From assembly GCF_017901135.1 (NCBI RefSeq), contig NZ_CP072801.1, positions 2,911,501 through 2,975,500 on the forward strand: 64,000 nt of DNA, given 5' to 3'. Positions 33,809 through 42,415 of the stretch are shown one piece after another; position 1 is the first letter of the stretch; every line of letters starts with the position of its first letter. The translations under genes and the position numbers were made by a program. This DNA is from Thiothrix litoralis (GTDB lineage: Bacteria; Pseudomonadota; Gammaproteobacteria; Thiotrichales; Thiotrichaceae). Below the pieces are notes generated by a model. The model saw only the letters and a program-made list of their open reading frames with translations. It was not told the origin of the DNA and did not search any database.

Positions 33809-35230
33809 TCAACAGTCCAGTGTCCAGGTATGCACAGGGGTATGGGTGCGTTGCCAGCCAGTGTAAGCCTGCAACAATTCGTAAAAGCCGCCTTGGCAAC
33901 GTTGCTGATAACGTTGCTGCCACACTGCGCCGGTTTGACCGCCTTCAATACGCGCCGCAATAATGCCGAGGTAATGGCGGATGTCAGCCTCGGCTATCCC
34001 CAGTTGTTCCAACCCGGCGGCGGCTTGCGGTAATAATCCATCCAGCAGCAGCGCTGGCACCTCCCATTCCTGGCGTTGCCAACGCAAGGGTGCTGCCAAA
34101 CCCAGCCGGGCGGCGGTGTAGAAGTTTTCGCGGGCAGTGGCAAACGCCATCGGCAGGGGTTCGCCCGCACACAACAGCGCCCCCAGATACTGGGTCAGGC
34201 CGTAAAACAGCGCAGCATTCGCCAGCATATCGGGCACGCTAGGGCCTGCGGGTAAGATGCGGTGTTCGATGCGGATATGCGGCGTACCATCGGCATCAAA
34301 CCCAACCAGCGGGCGATTCCAGCGCCAAGTCACGCCATTATGCAGCCGCAAGTGGGCAAAGCGTTCCGGCGGCGAGGTTTGCAAGGCGGGCAACAGCAGC
34401 GGGTAAATGTCGCGGTTTTCCTCGAAACATTCGGCGATGCTCTTATCGACAAACCCGGAACCAAAGCTGACTCGCGCCGGAGAATCACGCCCTGTATTCA
34501 CCGCCTGCTCAAACACCGGGATGCGGGTTTCCTGCCACAAGGTTTTCCCGAACAGAAACGGTGAATTGCCCGTCACTGCCATAATGGGTGCAGAGGCAAT
34601 GATGGCGGCATTGTAGAAATGGTGCGCAGTACTGGCTGGCACTTGCAGGTGCACCTGAAACGAAGTCGCCGCCGCTTCCAGCATGACGCTGTCATGCTGG
34701 ATATGCAGCGACTCTTCGCCGTCAATTTCCAGACGCAGCGGACGCCCCTGACGCGCCTTGAGAACTTCAGCATTCAACACACGGTAGCGGTTGGAAGCGG
34801 TCATGGTTTCCAGACAGAAATCGCTTTGCAGCGTGCTCGGCAATGTGCCGATCAGCACCAGTTGCGCCCCGACCCTGCCAGCGGCGGCGTAAGCCTGTTC
34901 CAGCAAACGCTGCAAGGCGCTGTCAAAATCGCCAAGGGCAGTGGTGTTCAGTGGGCGCGGCGGGGTATTCAGCTCAATATTAAATTGCGCCAGCTCGGTA
35001 GTGGCCAGCGGATTATTCAAGGCGTGCAGGAAGGCAGCATTGCAGGGCATGGGGCGAAACGTCGGGTCAACCAGCCAACCTTCCAGCTCAAAACCGCCGA
35101 CGGCAGCTTGGCTGGAAAATTTCCCGGCCTCCAGGCTCTCGCGCAGCAAGCGGGTTTCTGCCTCCAGCCGCTGGGCGTATTCGTGCCAGTCTTCAGGACT
35201 GAAATGGTCGCTTGTTATCTCCTGACCCAT
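33809..35230 (-). CDS. Glutamate-cysteine ligase family (GCS2-like) protein
   Basis: 473 residues of the carboxylate-amine ligase superfamily (GCS2, PF04107). GGFELEGWLVDP holds the metal-binding acidic residues of the N-terminus. FNIELNTPPRPLN is the glutamate-binding stretch. IRIEHRILPAGPSVPDML with Arg and Glu is the ATP-side motif. True gamma-glutamylcysteine synthesis is one possibility; other members ligate amino acids or small acids to amines. It is followed by an M14 hydrolase in the same direction, and upstream by ycgL. Confidence 0.83.
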   Translation of the reverse strand: MGQEITSDHFSPEDWHEYAQRLEAETRLLRESLEAGKFSSQAAVGGFELEGWLVDPTFRPMPCNAAFLHALNNPLATTELAQFNIELNTPPRPLNTTALGDFDSALQRLLEQAYAAAGRVGAQLVLIGTLPSTLQSDFCLETMTASNRYRVLNAEVLKARQGRPLRLEIDGEESLHIQHDSVMLEAAATSFQVHLQVPASTAHHFYNAAIIASAPIMAVTGNSPFLFGKTLWQETRIPVFEQAVNTGRDSPARVSFGSGFVDKSIAECFEENRDIYPLLLPALQTSPPERFAHLRLHNGVTWRWNRPLVGFDADGTPHIRIEHRILPAGPSVPDMLANAALFYGLTQYLGALLCAGEPLPMAFATARENFYTAARLGLAAPLRWQRQEWEVPALLLDGLLPQAAAGLEQLGIAEADIRHYLGIIAARIEGGQTGAVWQQRYQQRCQGGFYELLQAYTGWQRTHTPVHTWTLDC

Positions 35231-35263
35231 CCGTCACCTCCCGTGACCTCCCGTGACCCTCAA

Positions 35264-35512
35264 TCAGCAGTGTTGCTCTTCGTTGGGGGGAAGTTGCAAG
35301 AAAAAGCCATTTTCCTGTATCACCCGGCGGATTTCGTGTGCTTCCAGCTTCAACACCAGTTTGCGTTGCTCTGTCAGCTCGAAATCGAACGAGAACTCTG
35401 GTACGCCAAAAATCGTCATCAACACCTCAGGCACACGCTCGAAATGGTCCTTTTCCGGCAGGAACAGAAACGAACCGGGCTTGCGCCGACTGCGGTAAAC
35501 ATAGCATTGCAT
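35264..35512 (-). CDS. ycgL: YcgL domain protein
   Basis: 82 residues starting MQCYVYRSRRKPGSFLFLPE, the YcgL pattern (CxVYRSxKxxxxYL). The middle DHFERVPEVLMTIFG and the end ENGFFLQLPP also match. The family is a small alpha/beta protein of unknown function common in gammaproteobacteria. It starts 3 bases after the membrane protein gene at 35516 and precedes the GCS2-like gene. Confidence 0.88.
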   Translation of the reverse strand: MQCYVYRSRRKPGSFLFLPEKDHFERVPEVLMTIFGVPEFSFDFELTEQRKLVLKLEAHEIRRVIQENGFFLQLPPNEEQHC

Positions 35513-35515
35513 AGG

Positions 35516-36178
35516 CTACTCCTTAGCTTGCTCGTGAGTCATGAGCGCAGCAGCGTGAATCTCAGACAGCCTGATGGTACGGATGGTGGAACCGCCACCC
35601 TGACGTTCCTCCAAGCCTATGTCACTGCCCGATACACTCATGAGTTTACCCTCATGTTCGCGCCCGTCTTTCTGGGTAATGCGCACGTATTGGCCTGTCT
35701 TGTCAGTCAGCTCACTCACTTCAATGGGTTTGAACACCACATGATACAGGGCAGCAGTAGGCAGTGTTTTAGCACCTGCCAACACATCGACCGGAGTCGG
35801 TGGCGGTGCAGCAGTACGTGCCTCTGAGGGAATATCAATGGTATGCGTCGCCACGGGTGGCTGTTGGGTGGCGGCATCTGCCAAAGAGGCGGGGGGTGCG
35901 GCAACATTTAAGCCTATCGCGTGCGCCCGGCTATACACTTGCGTATTCGCACCCGCAAACCACGCCACACTCGCCAGTAACAAACCCATCACACTGGTGA
36001 TCACCCAAGCGGAAACCCGATGCCACATCGCAGGCAATGTCAGCATATTAACCCCCGGTATTAACGCAATAAAGCCCGTCACTGGGTGGCGCTGAAAACA
36101 AATGCCTGCCATAACCAACCAGCCCAGCACAAACAGCACCACGCCTAATAACAAAACGCCCAATAATAAGTATTCCAT
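35516..36178 (-). CDS. Membrane protein with periplasmic C-terminal domain, unknown family
   Basis: 220 residues. Three hydrophobic stretches at about 2-28, 33-50 and 55-76 are followed by a Pro/Ala-rich linker (about 95-140) and a folded-looking tail (YHVVFKPIEVSELTDKTGQY, then GREHEGKLMSVSGSDIGLEE). I do not recognise the family. It lies between speA and ycgL on the same strand, 22 bases from speA, so it is likely in that transcription unit. The tail could be SH3-like, but this is uncertain. Confidence 0.6.
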   Translation of the reverse strand: MEYLLLGVLLLGVVLFVLGWLVMAGICFQRHPVTGFIALIPGVNMLTLPAMWHRVSAWVITSVMGLLLASVAWFAGANTQVYSRAHAIGLNVAAPPASLADAATQQPPVATHTIDIPSEARTAAPPPTPVDVLAGAKTLPTAALYHVVFKPIEVSELTDKTGQYVRITQKDGREHEGKLMSVSGSDIGLEERQGGGSTIRTIRLSEIHAAALMTHEQAKE

Positions 36179-36200
36179 GTAGTCCCCATTTTAATTCGAA

Positions 36201-38102
36201 TTAATCTTCTAAGTAAGTATAACCGATCAAGCCCGCTTCTATTTCACGCAATAACATTTTTTGACGTTCGGGATTAGTAACAGCCGCAGCCAATTTACGG
36301 CGGCACTGCGCCAGCAAGTCTTTCGGCTCAAAATGCACATAGCGTAACAACTCATCAATAGTGTCGCCACGTTCCGGTTCTGACAAGCGGTAATTGCCAT
36401 CCGGCAACAATTCCACGTTGATCGAATCGGTGTCACCGAACAGGTTGTGCAAGTCGCCGAGGATTTCCTGATATGCCCCCACCATGAAAATACCCAGCAA
36501 ATACGGCTGACCTTTTTGCAGCGAATGCAGCGGCAAAGTGCTTTCCAGCCGCCCGCTTTCCACATAATGCGAGACGGTGCCATCCGAATCACAAGTCAAA
36601 TCCTGCAAGGTCACGCGCCGATCTGGGCATTCCTGTAAGCGGTGCAAGGGCATGATCGGGAAAATCTGCTCAATCGCCCACGCATCCGGCATCGACTGGA
36701 ACAGCGAGAAATTGCAGAAATACTTGTCCGCCAGTTTTTCCTGCAAGCCGCTCTGGATTTCAGCTTCCAGCGCCTCAAACAGCTCCGGCTGGCTGAGGAG
36801 TTTGCGGCAAATCGCACGGTGAAACTCTTCCGCCCGCGCCCGCTGATTCAGGTCGATGGAGCCGTGGGCGTACATGCCGTGGGCATCGTCCAACCAATAC
36901 GCGGCATCGTGGTAGATTTCCGAGGGCGGCAACTGCTTGCGGTTATGGTACAGGCGGAACAGGTTGTGCAGGATCATCGGATCAGCATCCTCCGGTTCGC
37001 GCAGTTCCGGCAAGGTTTCCGGCTGTTCCGGGTCGGTGTCGATGACATTGGTGATTAGCACCGCGTGATGCGCCGTCAGGCCACGCCCGGATTCTGAAAT
37101 GAAATCGGGGAACGGCAACGCATATTCCTCACACACATCCTGCACGCTACGCACGATGGTATTGGCGTATTCCTGCAAGCTGTAATTGATGGAACAATCA
37201 TTGCGCGAACGCGAACCGTCATAATCGACCCCTAAACCACCACCCACGTCGACCACGCGGATATTTGCGCCCAAGCGGTGCAGTTCGGCGAAATAGCGGC
37301 TGGCTTCACGCATTCCGCGCTGGATGTCCTGAATATTGGCGATCTGCGACCCCATGTGGAAATGCAGCAATTGCAGGCAATCGAGTTTCCCCGACGCTTG
37401 CAATTGCTCAATCATGTGCAGGGATTGCGCGGCAGACAGGCCGAATTTGGACTTTTCACCGCCGGTATTTTGCCACTTGCCTTTGCCAAGGGAATACAAG
37501 CGCACGCGGATGCCGAGCAGCGGTTCGATGCCGAGTTTAGCGGCCTCTTCCAGCGTTTCCGGCAATTCAGAAGGCTTTTCAATGACGATGAAAATGCGAT
37601 GCCCCATTTGCCGCCCGATCAAGGCGAGGCGCAGGTATTCGCGGTCTTTGTAGCCGTTGCAAATGATGGTACTGCCCGCCGGGGCAGAACCCAGCACCGC
37701 CATGAGTTCGGGCTTGCTGCCTGCTTCGAGGCCGACCTGTTCGCCGCCGCCTTTGAGGATTTCCTGCACCACACTGCGCTGCTGGTTAACCTTGATGGGG
37801 TAAATCGCGGTGTAATGGCTACTTTGCCCGCAATCGGCAATCGCCTGGTTGAATGCACCTTGCAAACGCTGTACCCGGTCATGCAACACATTGACGAAAC
37901 GCACCAGTAACGGAAAACGCATTCCGTCTTCCTGATGGACGCGCATTGCCAGCGCGTGCAAATCGACCTGTTGCGCCGGATTGCCGGGGACGCACATGGC
38001 AACACTCCCCGCCGCATTCACGTCAAAATAGCCATCACCCCAATGCTGGATGCTGTACAGATGGCGGGCGGTTTCAAGATTCCAGGTCTTATCGGTGTAC
38101 AT
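36201..38102 (-). CDS. speA: Biosynthetic arginine decarboxylase SpeA
   Basis: 633 residues, the size of SpeA. The start MYTDKTWNLETARHLYSIQH is typical. The PLP lysine is in YTAIYPIKVNQQRSV (about residue 103), and the alanine racemase-type barrel continues with HFHMGSQIANIQDIQRG and VDVGGGLGVDYDGSRS. The C-terminal domain has the usual GAYQEILGDLHNLFGDTD. It makes agmatine for putrescine synthesis. Agmatinase is not in the window. It is the first gene of the leftward group toward ycgL. Confidence 0.96.
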   Translation of the reverse strand: MYTDKTWNLETARHLYSIQHWGDGYFDVNAAGSVAMCVPGNPAQQVDLHALAMRVHQEDGMRFPLLVRFVNVLHDRVQRLQGAFNQAIADCGQSSHYTAIYPIKVNQQRSVVQEILKGGGEQVGLEAGSKPELMAVLGSAPAGSTIICNGYKDREYLRLALIGRQMGHRIFIVIEKPSELPETLEEAAKLGIEPLLGIRVRLYSLGKGKWQNTGGEKSKFGLSAAQSLHMIEQLQASGKLDCLQLLHFHMGSQIANIQDIQRGMREASRYFAELHRLGANIRVVDVGGGLGVDYDGSRSRNDCSINYSLQEYANTIVRSVQDVCEEYALPFPDFISESGRGLTAHHAVLITNVIDTDPEQPETLPELREPEDADPMILHNLFRLYHNRKQLPPSEIYHDAAYWLDDAHGMYAHGSIDLNQRARAEEFHRAICRKLLSQPELFEALEAEIQSGLQEKLADKYFCNFSLFQSMPDAWAIEQIFPIMPLHRLQECPDRRVTLQDLTCDSDGTVSHYVESGRLESTLPLHSLQKGQPYLLGIFMVGAYQEILGDLHNLFGDTDSINVELLPDGNYRLSEPERGDTIDELLRYVHFEPKDLLAQCRRKLAAAVTNPERQKMLLREIEAGLIGYTYLED

Positions 38103-38301
38103 GGTATTCCTGCTGGCGTGAATGGCATGGTTTCAAGCTGTGCAGAATACTAGAAAAGTTGCCCAATTGACATCCGCCCTCCCGGAGAGGATGCCTTAAA
38201 ACCTGTTTCCAGCCCTCTTGCGGGTGAAGCAACTGTGTTATTGAAACACTGGGTGAAAAGCTGATGAGTGAGGATTGGTAGTATTAATTTTTGTGCAAAA
38301 C

Positions 38302-38329
38302 TTGACACTGCCCCCCTCTCCATTAGAAT
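38302..38329 (+). promoter_or_regulatory. Probable sigma-70 promoter for the rhodanese gene
   Basis: TTGACA with TAGAAT after 16 bases; the start codon is 41 bases downstream. The match to consensus is strong at the -35 box and 5 of 6 at the -10. Confidence 0.65.
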
Positions 38330-38369
38330 ATAAGTAAGCTTTAATATTTATTGGGATGCAAGGTCGTTT

Positions 38370-38702
38370 ATGTTTGGAATTCGTGAAGTTGACGCCGCTG
38401 GTTTGCAAAAAATGTTGGATTCTGGCGAAAAAGTCCGCCTGATTGATGTGCGTTCCGCTTCGGAAGTGGCTCAGGGAATTATTGAAAATTCCGAGTTCAT
38501 GCCCTTGCATACCCTGCCATTACGCATGAATGACCTACCGAAAGATGAAACCATCGTTTTTTATTGCCGCAGCGGGGCGCGTTCCGCTCAGGCATGTATG
38601 TTTCTGTCACAAAACACCGGCATCGAAGCGGTCAACCTACGTGGCGGGATTATCTCGTGGTATCAAGCAGGTATGAAGGTCGTATTACCGAACGCTGCCT
38701 AA
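38370..38702 (+). CDS. Single-domain rhodanese sulfurtransferase
   Basis: 110 residues. The domain shows VRLIDVRSASEVAQGIIENS near residue 22 and the active-site loop FYCRSGARSAQACMFL with the catalytic Cys at the expected place. Such proteins carry persulfide sulfur. It is followed by a DsrE-family gene about 85 bases downstream, a common pairing in sulfur oxidisers. A tusA gene, often the third member, is not adjacent. It has its own promoter. Confidence 0.9.
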   Translation: MFGIREVDAAGLQKMLDSGEKVRLIDVRSASEVAQGIIENSEFMPLHTLPLRMNDLPKDETIVFYCRSGARSAQACMFLSQNTGIEAVNLRGGIISWYQAGMKVVLPNAA

Positions 38703-38786
38703 ATAAGAGAACTCTGTTATACTGGTAGGCGAGAGAGGTGGGTCATTACTGACCTGTGAGTTACAATTTATCATGAGACATCGAAC

Positions 38787-39251
38787 ATGAGCAAAAAGCT
38801 AGCGATCATCGCAACTAAAGGTACGTTGGATTGGGGCTACCCTCCGTTCATTCTGGCATCCACAGCGGCTGCGCTTGGTTATGACGTGCAGGTTTTCTTT
38901 ACCTTCTACGGCTTACAGTTGTTGAAGAAGAAACTTGACCTGCAAGTTACCTCATTGGGCAACCCCGGTATGCCCATGCCTATGCCTATGCCAGTCCTGT
39001 TGCAGACACTGCCGGGTATGCAAGGCATGATGACCTCCATGATGAAAAAGAAAATGGCGGACAAGGGCGTTGCTGATCTGGGCGAACTGCGTGAACTGTG
39101 TCAGGAAGCTGATGTTAAATTCATCGCTTGCCAAATGACTGTTGACCTGTTCGAGATGGATCCCAAAGAGTTTATCGACGGTGTGGAATACGCAGGTGCT
39201 GCGATGTTCTTCGAATTCGCGGGCGAATCTGACATCTGCCTGTTCATCTAA
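38787..39251 (+). CDS. DsrE/DsrE2-family protein
   Basis: 154 residues, MSKKLAIIATKGTLDWGYPP, with the DsrE2 alpha/beta fold. Hydrophobic and Met-Pro-rich stretch GMPMPMPMPVLLQTLPGMQG sits in the middle. Cysteines at LCQEADVKFIACQMTVDLFE include the CQMT motif of DsrE2-type persulfide carriers. The likely role is sulfur transfer or sulfur handling with the upstream rhodanese. The exact partner and substrate are inferred. A terminator follows. Confidence 0.87.
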   Translation: MSKKLAIIATKGTLDWGYPPFILASTAAALGYDVQVFFTFYGLQLLKKKLDLQVTSLGNPGMPMPMPMPVLLQTLPGMQGMMTSMMKKKMADKGVADLGELRELCQEADVKFIACQMTVDLFEMDPKEFIDGVEYAGAAMFFEFAGESDICLFI

Positions 39252-39281
39252 TCCGCAAAGGTTATTAGACAGTCACCAAGA

Positions 39282-39306
39282 AGCCGGGTATACCCCGGCT
39301 TTTTAC
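39282..39306 (+). terminator. Rho-independent terminator after the DsrE gene
   Basis: AGCCGGG and CCCGGCT form a seven-base stem around TATAC, followed by TTTTT. It lies 31 bases after the DsrE stop and 17 before the flavin reductase gene, which may thus have its own start or read-through. Confidence 0.8.
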
Positions 39307-39322
39307 TTTAAGGAACTGCACC

Positions 39323-39937
39323 ATGAAAATCATGCTTATCAGTGGCAGCCACCGCGAACACTCCCAAAGCGAGAAAGTCACGCGATGTATCGCCCAGTCA
39401 CTGTTGGATAACCAACAAGCAACCGAAACCGAAGTCTTTTCCTTGGCAGGCAATCCTTTGCCCCTATGGGATGAAGGTATCTGGAATGGTGAGGCCAAAT
39501 GGCAGACCATACTTAACCCTTTATCGGAAAAATTGGCATCCAGTGATGGTTTTGTCATCATTGCACCGGAATGGCATGGGCAAGTACCGTCGGGTTTGAA
39601 AAATTTCTTCCTGCTGTGGGGAGCGGGGGAACTGGCACATAAGCCTGCATTAATCGTGGGTGTGTCATCCTCGGATGGTGGTGCTTACCCGGTAGCCGAA
39701 TTGCGTATGAGCAGTTACAAAAATAACCGTATCTGTTACATCCCTGAACAATTAATTGTTCGCAATGTGGAATCTGTCCTCAATGCGGATAATAGTAAAA
39801 ACAACTCGGACGCAGACCGTTATTTCCGTGAGCGTATCGTGTATGCCGGGGAAATCCTCAGTGCTTACGCAACGGCTCTCAAAGGTGTGCGCGAGTCTGG
39901 CATTACCGCGACGGATACTTTCCGTAATGGTATGTAA
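39323..39937 (+). CDS. NADPH-dependent FMN reductase-like flavoprotein
   Basis: 204 residues, flavodoxin-like fold. MKIMLISGSHREHSQSEKV gives the FMN phosphate-binding loop, FVIIAPEWHGQVPSGLKNFF the second flavin contact (PEWxG, like the common PEYNG motif) and VGVSSSDGGAYPVAELR the third. The family includes FMN and quinone reductases and arsenical-resistance ArsH-like proteins. The substrate is unknown. Position after the sulfur genes may be chance. Confidence 0.85.
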   Translation: MKIMLISGSHREHSQSEKVTRCIAQSLLDNQQATETEVFSLAGNPLPLWDEGIWNGEAKWQTILNPLSEKLASSDGFVIIAPEWHGQVPSGLKNFFLLWGAGELAHKPALIVGVSSSDGGAYPVAELRMSSYKNNRICYIPEQLIVRNVESVLNADNSKNNSDADRYFRERIVYAGEILSAYATALKGVRESGITATDTFRNGM

Positions 39938-39961
39938 TACTTTATTGACGAGGCAGCAACC

Positions 39962-40825
39962 ATGTTGAAATCAGCGGCGATGACACCCCAGCGGGTACTG
40001 AACCGCATCGGGCGCATGAACTATTTCCACGACGATCGCCACGCGGAGCGTACCAACGAAATCCGTTGGCTGGTGGAAGAGTTCGTCGAAATCCCGGTGA
40101 AAAACCTGCCATTGGCACTGGAAGGTTTCACCATTGTGCAGCTTACTGACATGCATTTGCGGCCTTACACTCAGGTGGAACACATCCAGCGGGCAGTGGA
40201 AAAAACCAATGCCCTCAAGCCCGATCTGGTGGTGCTGACCGGTGATTACGTGTGGCACGATGGCGAAGACATCCTCGACCTCGTGCCAGTGCTGGCCGGC
40301 TTGAATGCCCGCTACGGGGTTTTCGCGGTGATGGGCAACCATGACATTAAGACCGATCCGGTGTTGATTGAGGAAACCTTCGCCAAGCACGGCATTCCAG
40401 TCTTGCGTAACGATGGACTCGACCTCCAGCATAACGGTGGTGTTTTCCATCTGGCAGGCATTGACGATGGCTGGCTCGGCAAACCGGACATCAAGGCAAC
40501 ACTGGACAAATTACGCGGTGACAAGCCGGTGGTCTTGCTAGCACACGAACCGGACATGATCGACTGGTATGCGAATGATGAACGGATTTCCCTGCAATTG
40601 TCCGGGCATACTCACGGTGGGCAAGTGCAGCTAAAACCGGGCAAGCCGTTTATCCGACCGTATTTAGGGCGCAAATACGTGCAAGGGCTGTACCGGGTGA
40701 ATGAATCCTGGGTGTATACCAGCCGGGGCATTGGCTCGACGGGGCTACCGATCCGCCGCAATTGCTCGCCAGAAATTACCCATGTTACCTTGGTATCAGG
40801 GGATTACTATGCACAAGCGGCATAA
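39962..40825 (+). CDS. Calcineurin-like metallophosphoesterase (YkuE type)
   Basis: 287 residues. The five metal-binding blocks are complete: QLTDMHLRPYTQVEH (D, H), VVLTGDYVWHDG (GD), VMGNHDIKT (GNHD), LLAHEPDMIDW (H) and LSGHTHGGQVQLKPG (GHTH). It lacks an obvious signal peptide or membrane anchor; the N-terminus MLKSAAMTPQRVLNRIG is basic and amphipathic. Related YkuE or lipid A-type phosphodiesterases act on membrane substrates. The substrate here is unknown. GAGG lies upstream of the ATG at 39962. Confidence 0.87.
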   Translation: MLKSAAMTPQRVLNRIGRMNYFHDDRHAERTNEIRWLVEEFVEIPVKNLPLALEGFTIVQLTDMHLRPYTQVEHIQRAVEKTNALKPDLVVLTGDYVWHDGEDILDLVPVLAGLNARYGVFAVMGNHDIKTDPVLIEETFAKHGIPVLRNDGLDLQHNGGVFHLAGIDDGWLGKPDIKATLDKLRGDKPVVLLAHEPDMIDWYANDERISLQLSGHTHGGQVQLKPGKPFIRPYLGRKYVQGLYRVNESWVYTSRGIGSTGLPIRRNCSPEITHVTLVSGDYYAQAA

Positions 40826-40995
40826 CGCTTTATCTGAAAGCCTTGGGTAATCGCACGGCCTGTTGGGTAAACTGTGTTGTATATAAAAGGTGTCGGGGTT
40901 GCCCGTCACAACATAAAGACCTTCTGTAAGCCCAGGCTTGTCAGGTGAGTCAGTTAGTCTGTAATAATTAAAAAAACAACGAACTAGGTCAAAGT

Positions 40996-41496
40996 GTGAA
41001 TATGCCTGATAACCTGAACAATACGCTTGAACGCGATCTGACCGGCCTGAAAGTCGTGGTAGTGGACGACAGCAAGACCATCCTGCGAACCGCTGAGGTT
41101 TTGCTGAGTGAGCAAGGCTGCTGGGTGGTGACGGCAGGTGATGGTTTTGAGTCGCTCGCTAAAATTTCCTCCTTTAAGCCGGATGTCATTTTCGTGGACA
41201 TTATGATGCCGCGCTTGGATGGTTATCAAACCTGTGCGCTGATCAAGGCCAACCGTCAATACCGCGACACCCCCGTCATCCTGTTGTCGAGCAAGGATAG
41301 CATTTTCGACATGGCACGCGGACGGCTAGCAGGTTCCGACAAATACCTCACCAAGCCGTTCACCAAAGAAGACCTGCTGACTGCGATCTACACCCACGTG
41401 AAATTGCCAAAGAGAGCTGGAACAGTGGATGCCAATGTGCTCGATGCGCCTACTCCTGCTGAATCTACCCCCTTCATTGACCTGATTGACGATTAA
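40996..41496 (+). CDS. pilG: PilG-like response regulator of twitching motility
   Basis: About 166 residues from a GTG at 40996 (an ATG two codons later also possible). A single receiver domain has acidic pair VVVDDSKTILR, phosphoacceptor Asp in FVDIMMPRLDG (residue about 68), and KPF as the conserved Lys. The C-terminal 25 residues are a Pro/Thr-rich tail. It is the first gene of the Pil-Chp operon. It should be phosphorylated by ChpA and promote pilus extension or cAMP signalling as in Pseudomonas PilG. Confidence 0.88.
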   Translation: MNMPDNLNNTLERDLTGLKVVVVDDSKTILRTAEVLLSEQGCWVVTAGDGFESLAKISSFKPDVIFVDIMMPRLDGYQTCALIKANRQYRDTPVILLSSKDSIFDMARGRLAGSDKYLTKPFTKEDLLTAIYTHVKLPKRAGTVDANVLDAPTPAESTPFIDLIDD

Positions 41497-41508
41497 AGGG
41501 GATGTAGC

Positions 41509-41895
41509 ATGGCTGCGCCACATGTACTGATCATTGACGACTCCTTGGCTGAAACCCGTATTTTTACCGCGCTGCTGGAAAAAAAGGGCTATCAGGTGAG
41601 TGTCGCCTGCAATGGTCAGGAAGGTATTCAGGTCGCCAAGGCACGTCAGCCTGACGTTATCCTAATGGATGTGGTCATGCCGTTACTGAATGGTTTTCAG
41701 GCAACCCGCGAACTCACCCGCACCCCGGAAACCGCCCACATCCCCATTATTGTGTGTAGTTCCAAATCGGCTGAAACCGATCAGCTTTGGGCTACTCGCC
41801 AAGGGGCAAAAGCCTATCTGGTGAAGCCGGTAGACCCCAAGGTATTGCTGACAACCCTTGCCCAGTTCTTGCCTAAGGCGGTGGATAATGGCTAG
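41509..41895 (+). CDS. pilH: PilH-like response regulator
   Basis: 128 residues, only a receiver domain. HVLIIDDSLAETRIFTALLE gives the acidic pair, VILMDVVMPLLNGFQATREL the phosphoacceptor Asp, and YLVKPVDPKVLLTTLAQFLP the conserved Lys. PilH usually opposes PilG, acting in pilus retraction or phosphate sink. It follows the pilG-like gene by 12 bases and overlaps the pilI-like gene by 8. Confidence 0.9.
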   Translation: MAAPHVLIIDDSLAETRIFTALLEKKGYQVSVACNGQEGIQVAKARQPDVILMDVVMPLLNGFQATRELTRTPETAHIPIIVCSSKSAETDQLWATRQGAKAYLVKPVDPKVLLTTLAQFLPKAVDNG

Positions 41896-42415
41896 CCCTT
41901 ATGAGCTATTGGCAGGGTTGGCTTTACTGCGTGAAAAAAAGCGCCGTTCCCAGCAACACCATGCCCAAGACTTACAAGAATGGTCAGGCTTCCAGATAAA
42001 CGTGGGTGACATAGCTTGCCTGATTCCCTGTGATCAGGTGGAAGAAGTGGTCACACCAACCAGTATCGCTAGCGCACGCGGCGTACCTGCTTGGGTCAAT
42101 GGTGTGGTTTATTGCCGGGCGCAACTGGTGACGCTGGTGGATCTGACCGCATTGTTATTGGGTCATGGGCGGATAGCCACCTCCGGGCGGGCTTTTGTGG
42201 TGCGCGGCACGCGGGAATGGTTTGGCTTACAGGCGGGCAATTTTGAAGGTGTACGGCATATCTGGTCAGATACGCCAAGCTGCGAGGCTCCACCCCGACT
42301 GACGGGCGACTGGTTACGCTATACCCGCCAGTGGTTGTTACTGGATGACCAACCTGTGGCGGTACTGGATGCCACACGCTTGATCACTGCGCTGGAAAGC
42401 GGGGAGATACGGTGA
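41888..42415 (+). CDS. pilI: PilI-like CheW adaptor
   Basis: 175 residues with a CheW fold. FQINVGDIACLIPCDQVEEV and GVPAWVNGVVYCRAQLVTLVDL are the beta-barrel strands that contact the histidine kinase and receptor. The ATG at 41888 overlaps the pilH-like stop; upstream frame extension to 41858 would start in the middle of pilH, with a poorer site. It should couple the receptor-like PilJ to ChpA. Confidence 0.88.
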   Translation: MASPYELLAGLALLREKKRRSQQHHAQDLQEWSGFQINVGDIACLIPCDQVEEVVTPTSIASARGVPAWVNGVVYCRAQLVTLVDLTALLLGHGRIATSGRAFVVRGTREWFGLQAGNFEGVRHIWSDTPSCEAPPRLTGDWLRYTRQWLLLDDQPVAVLDATRLITALESGEIR

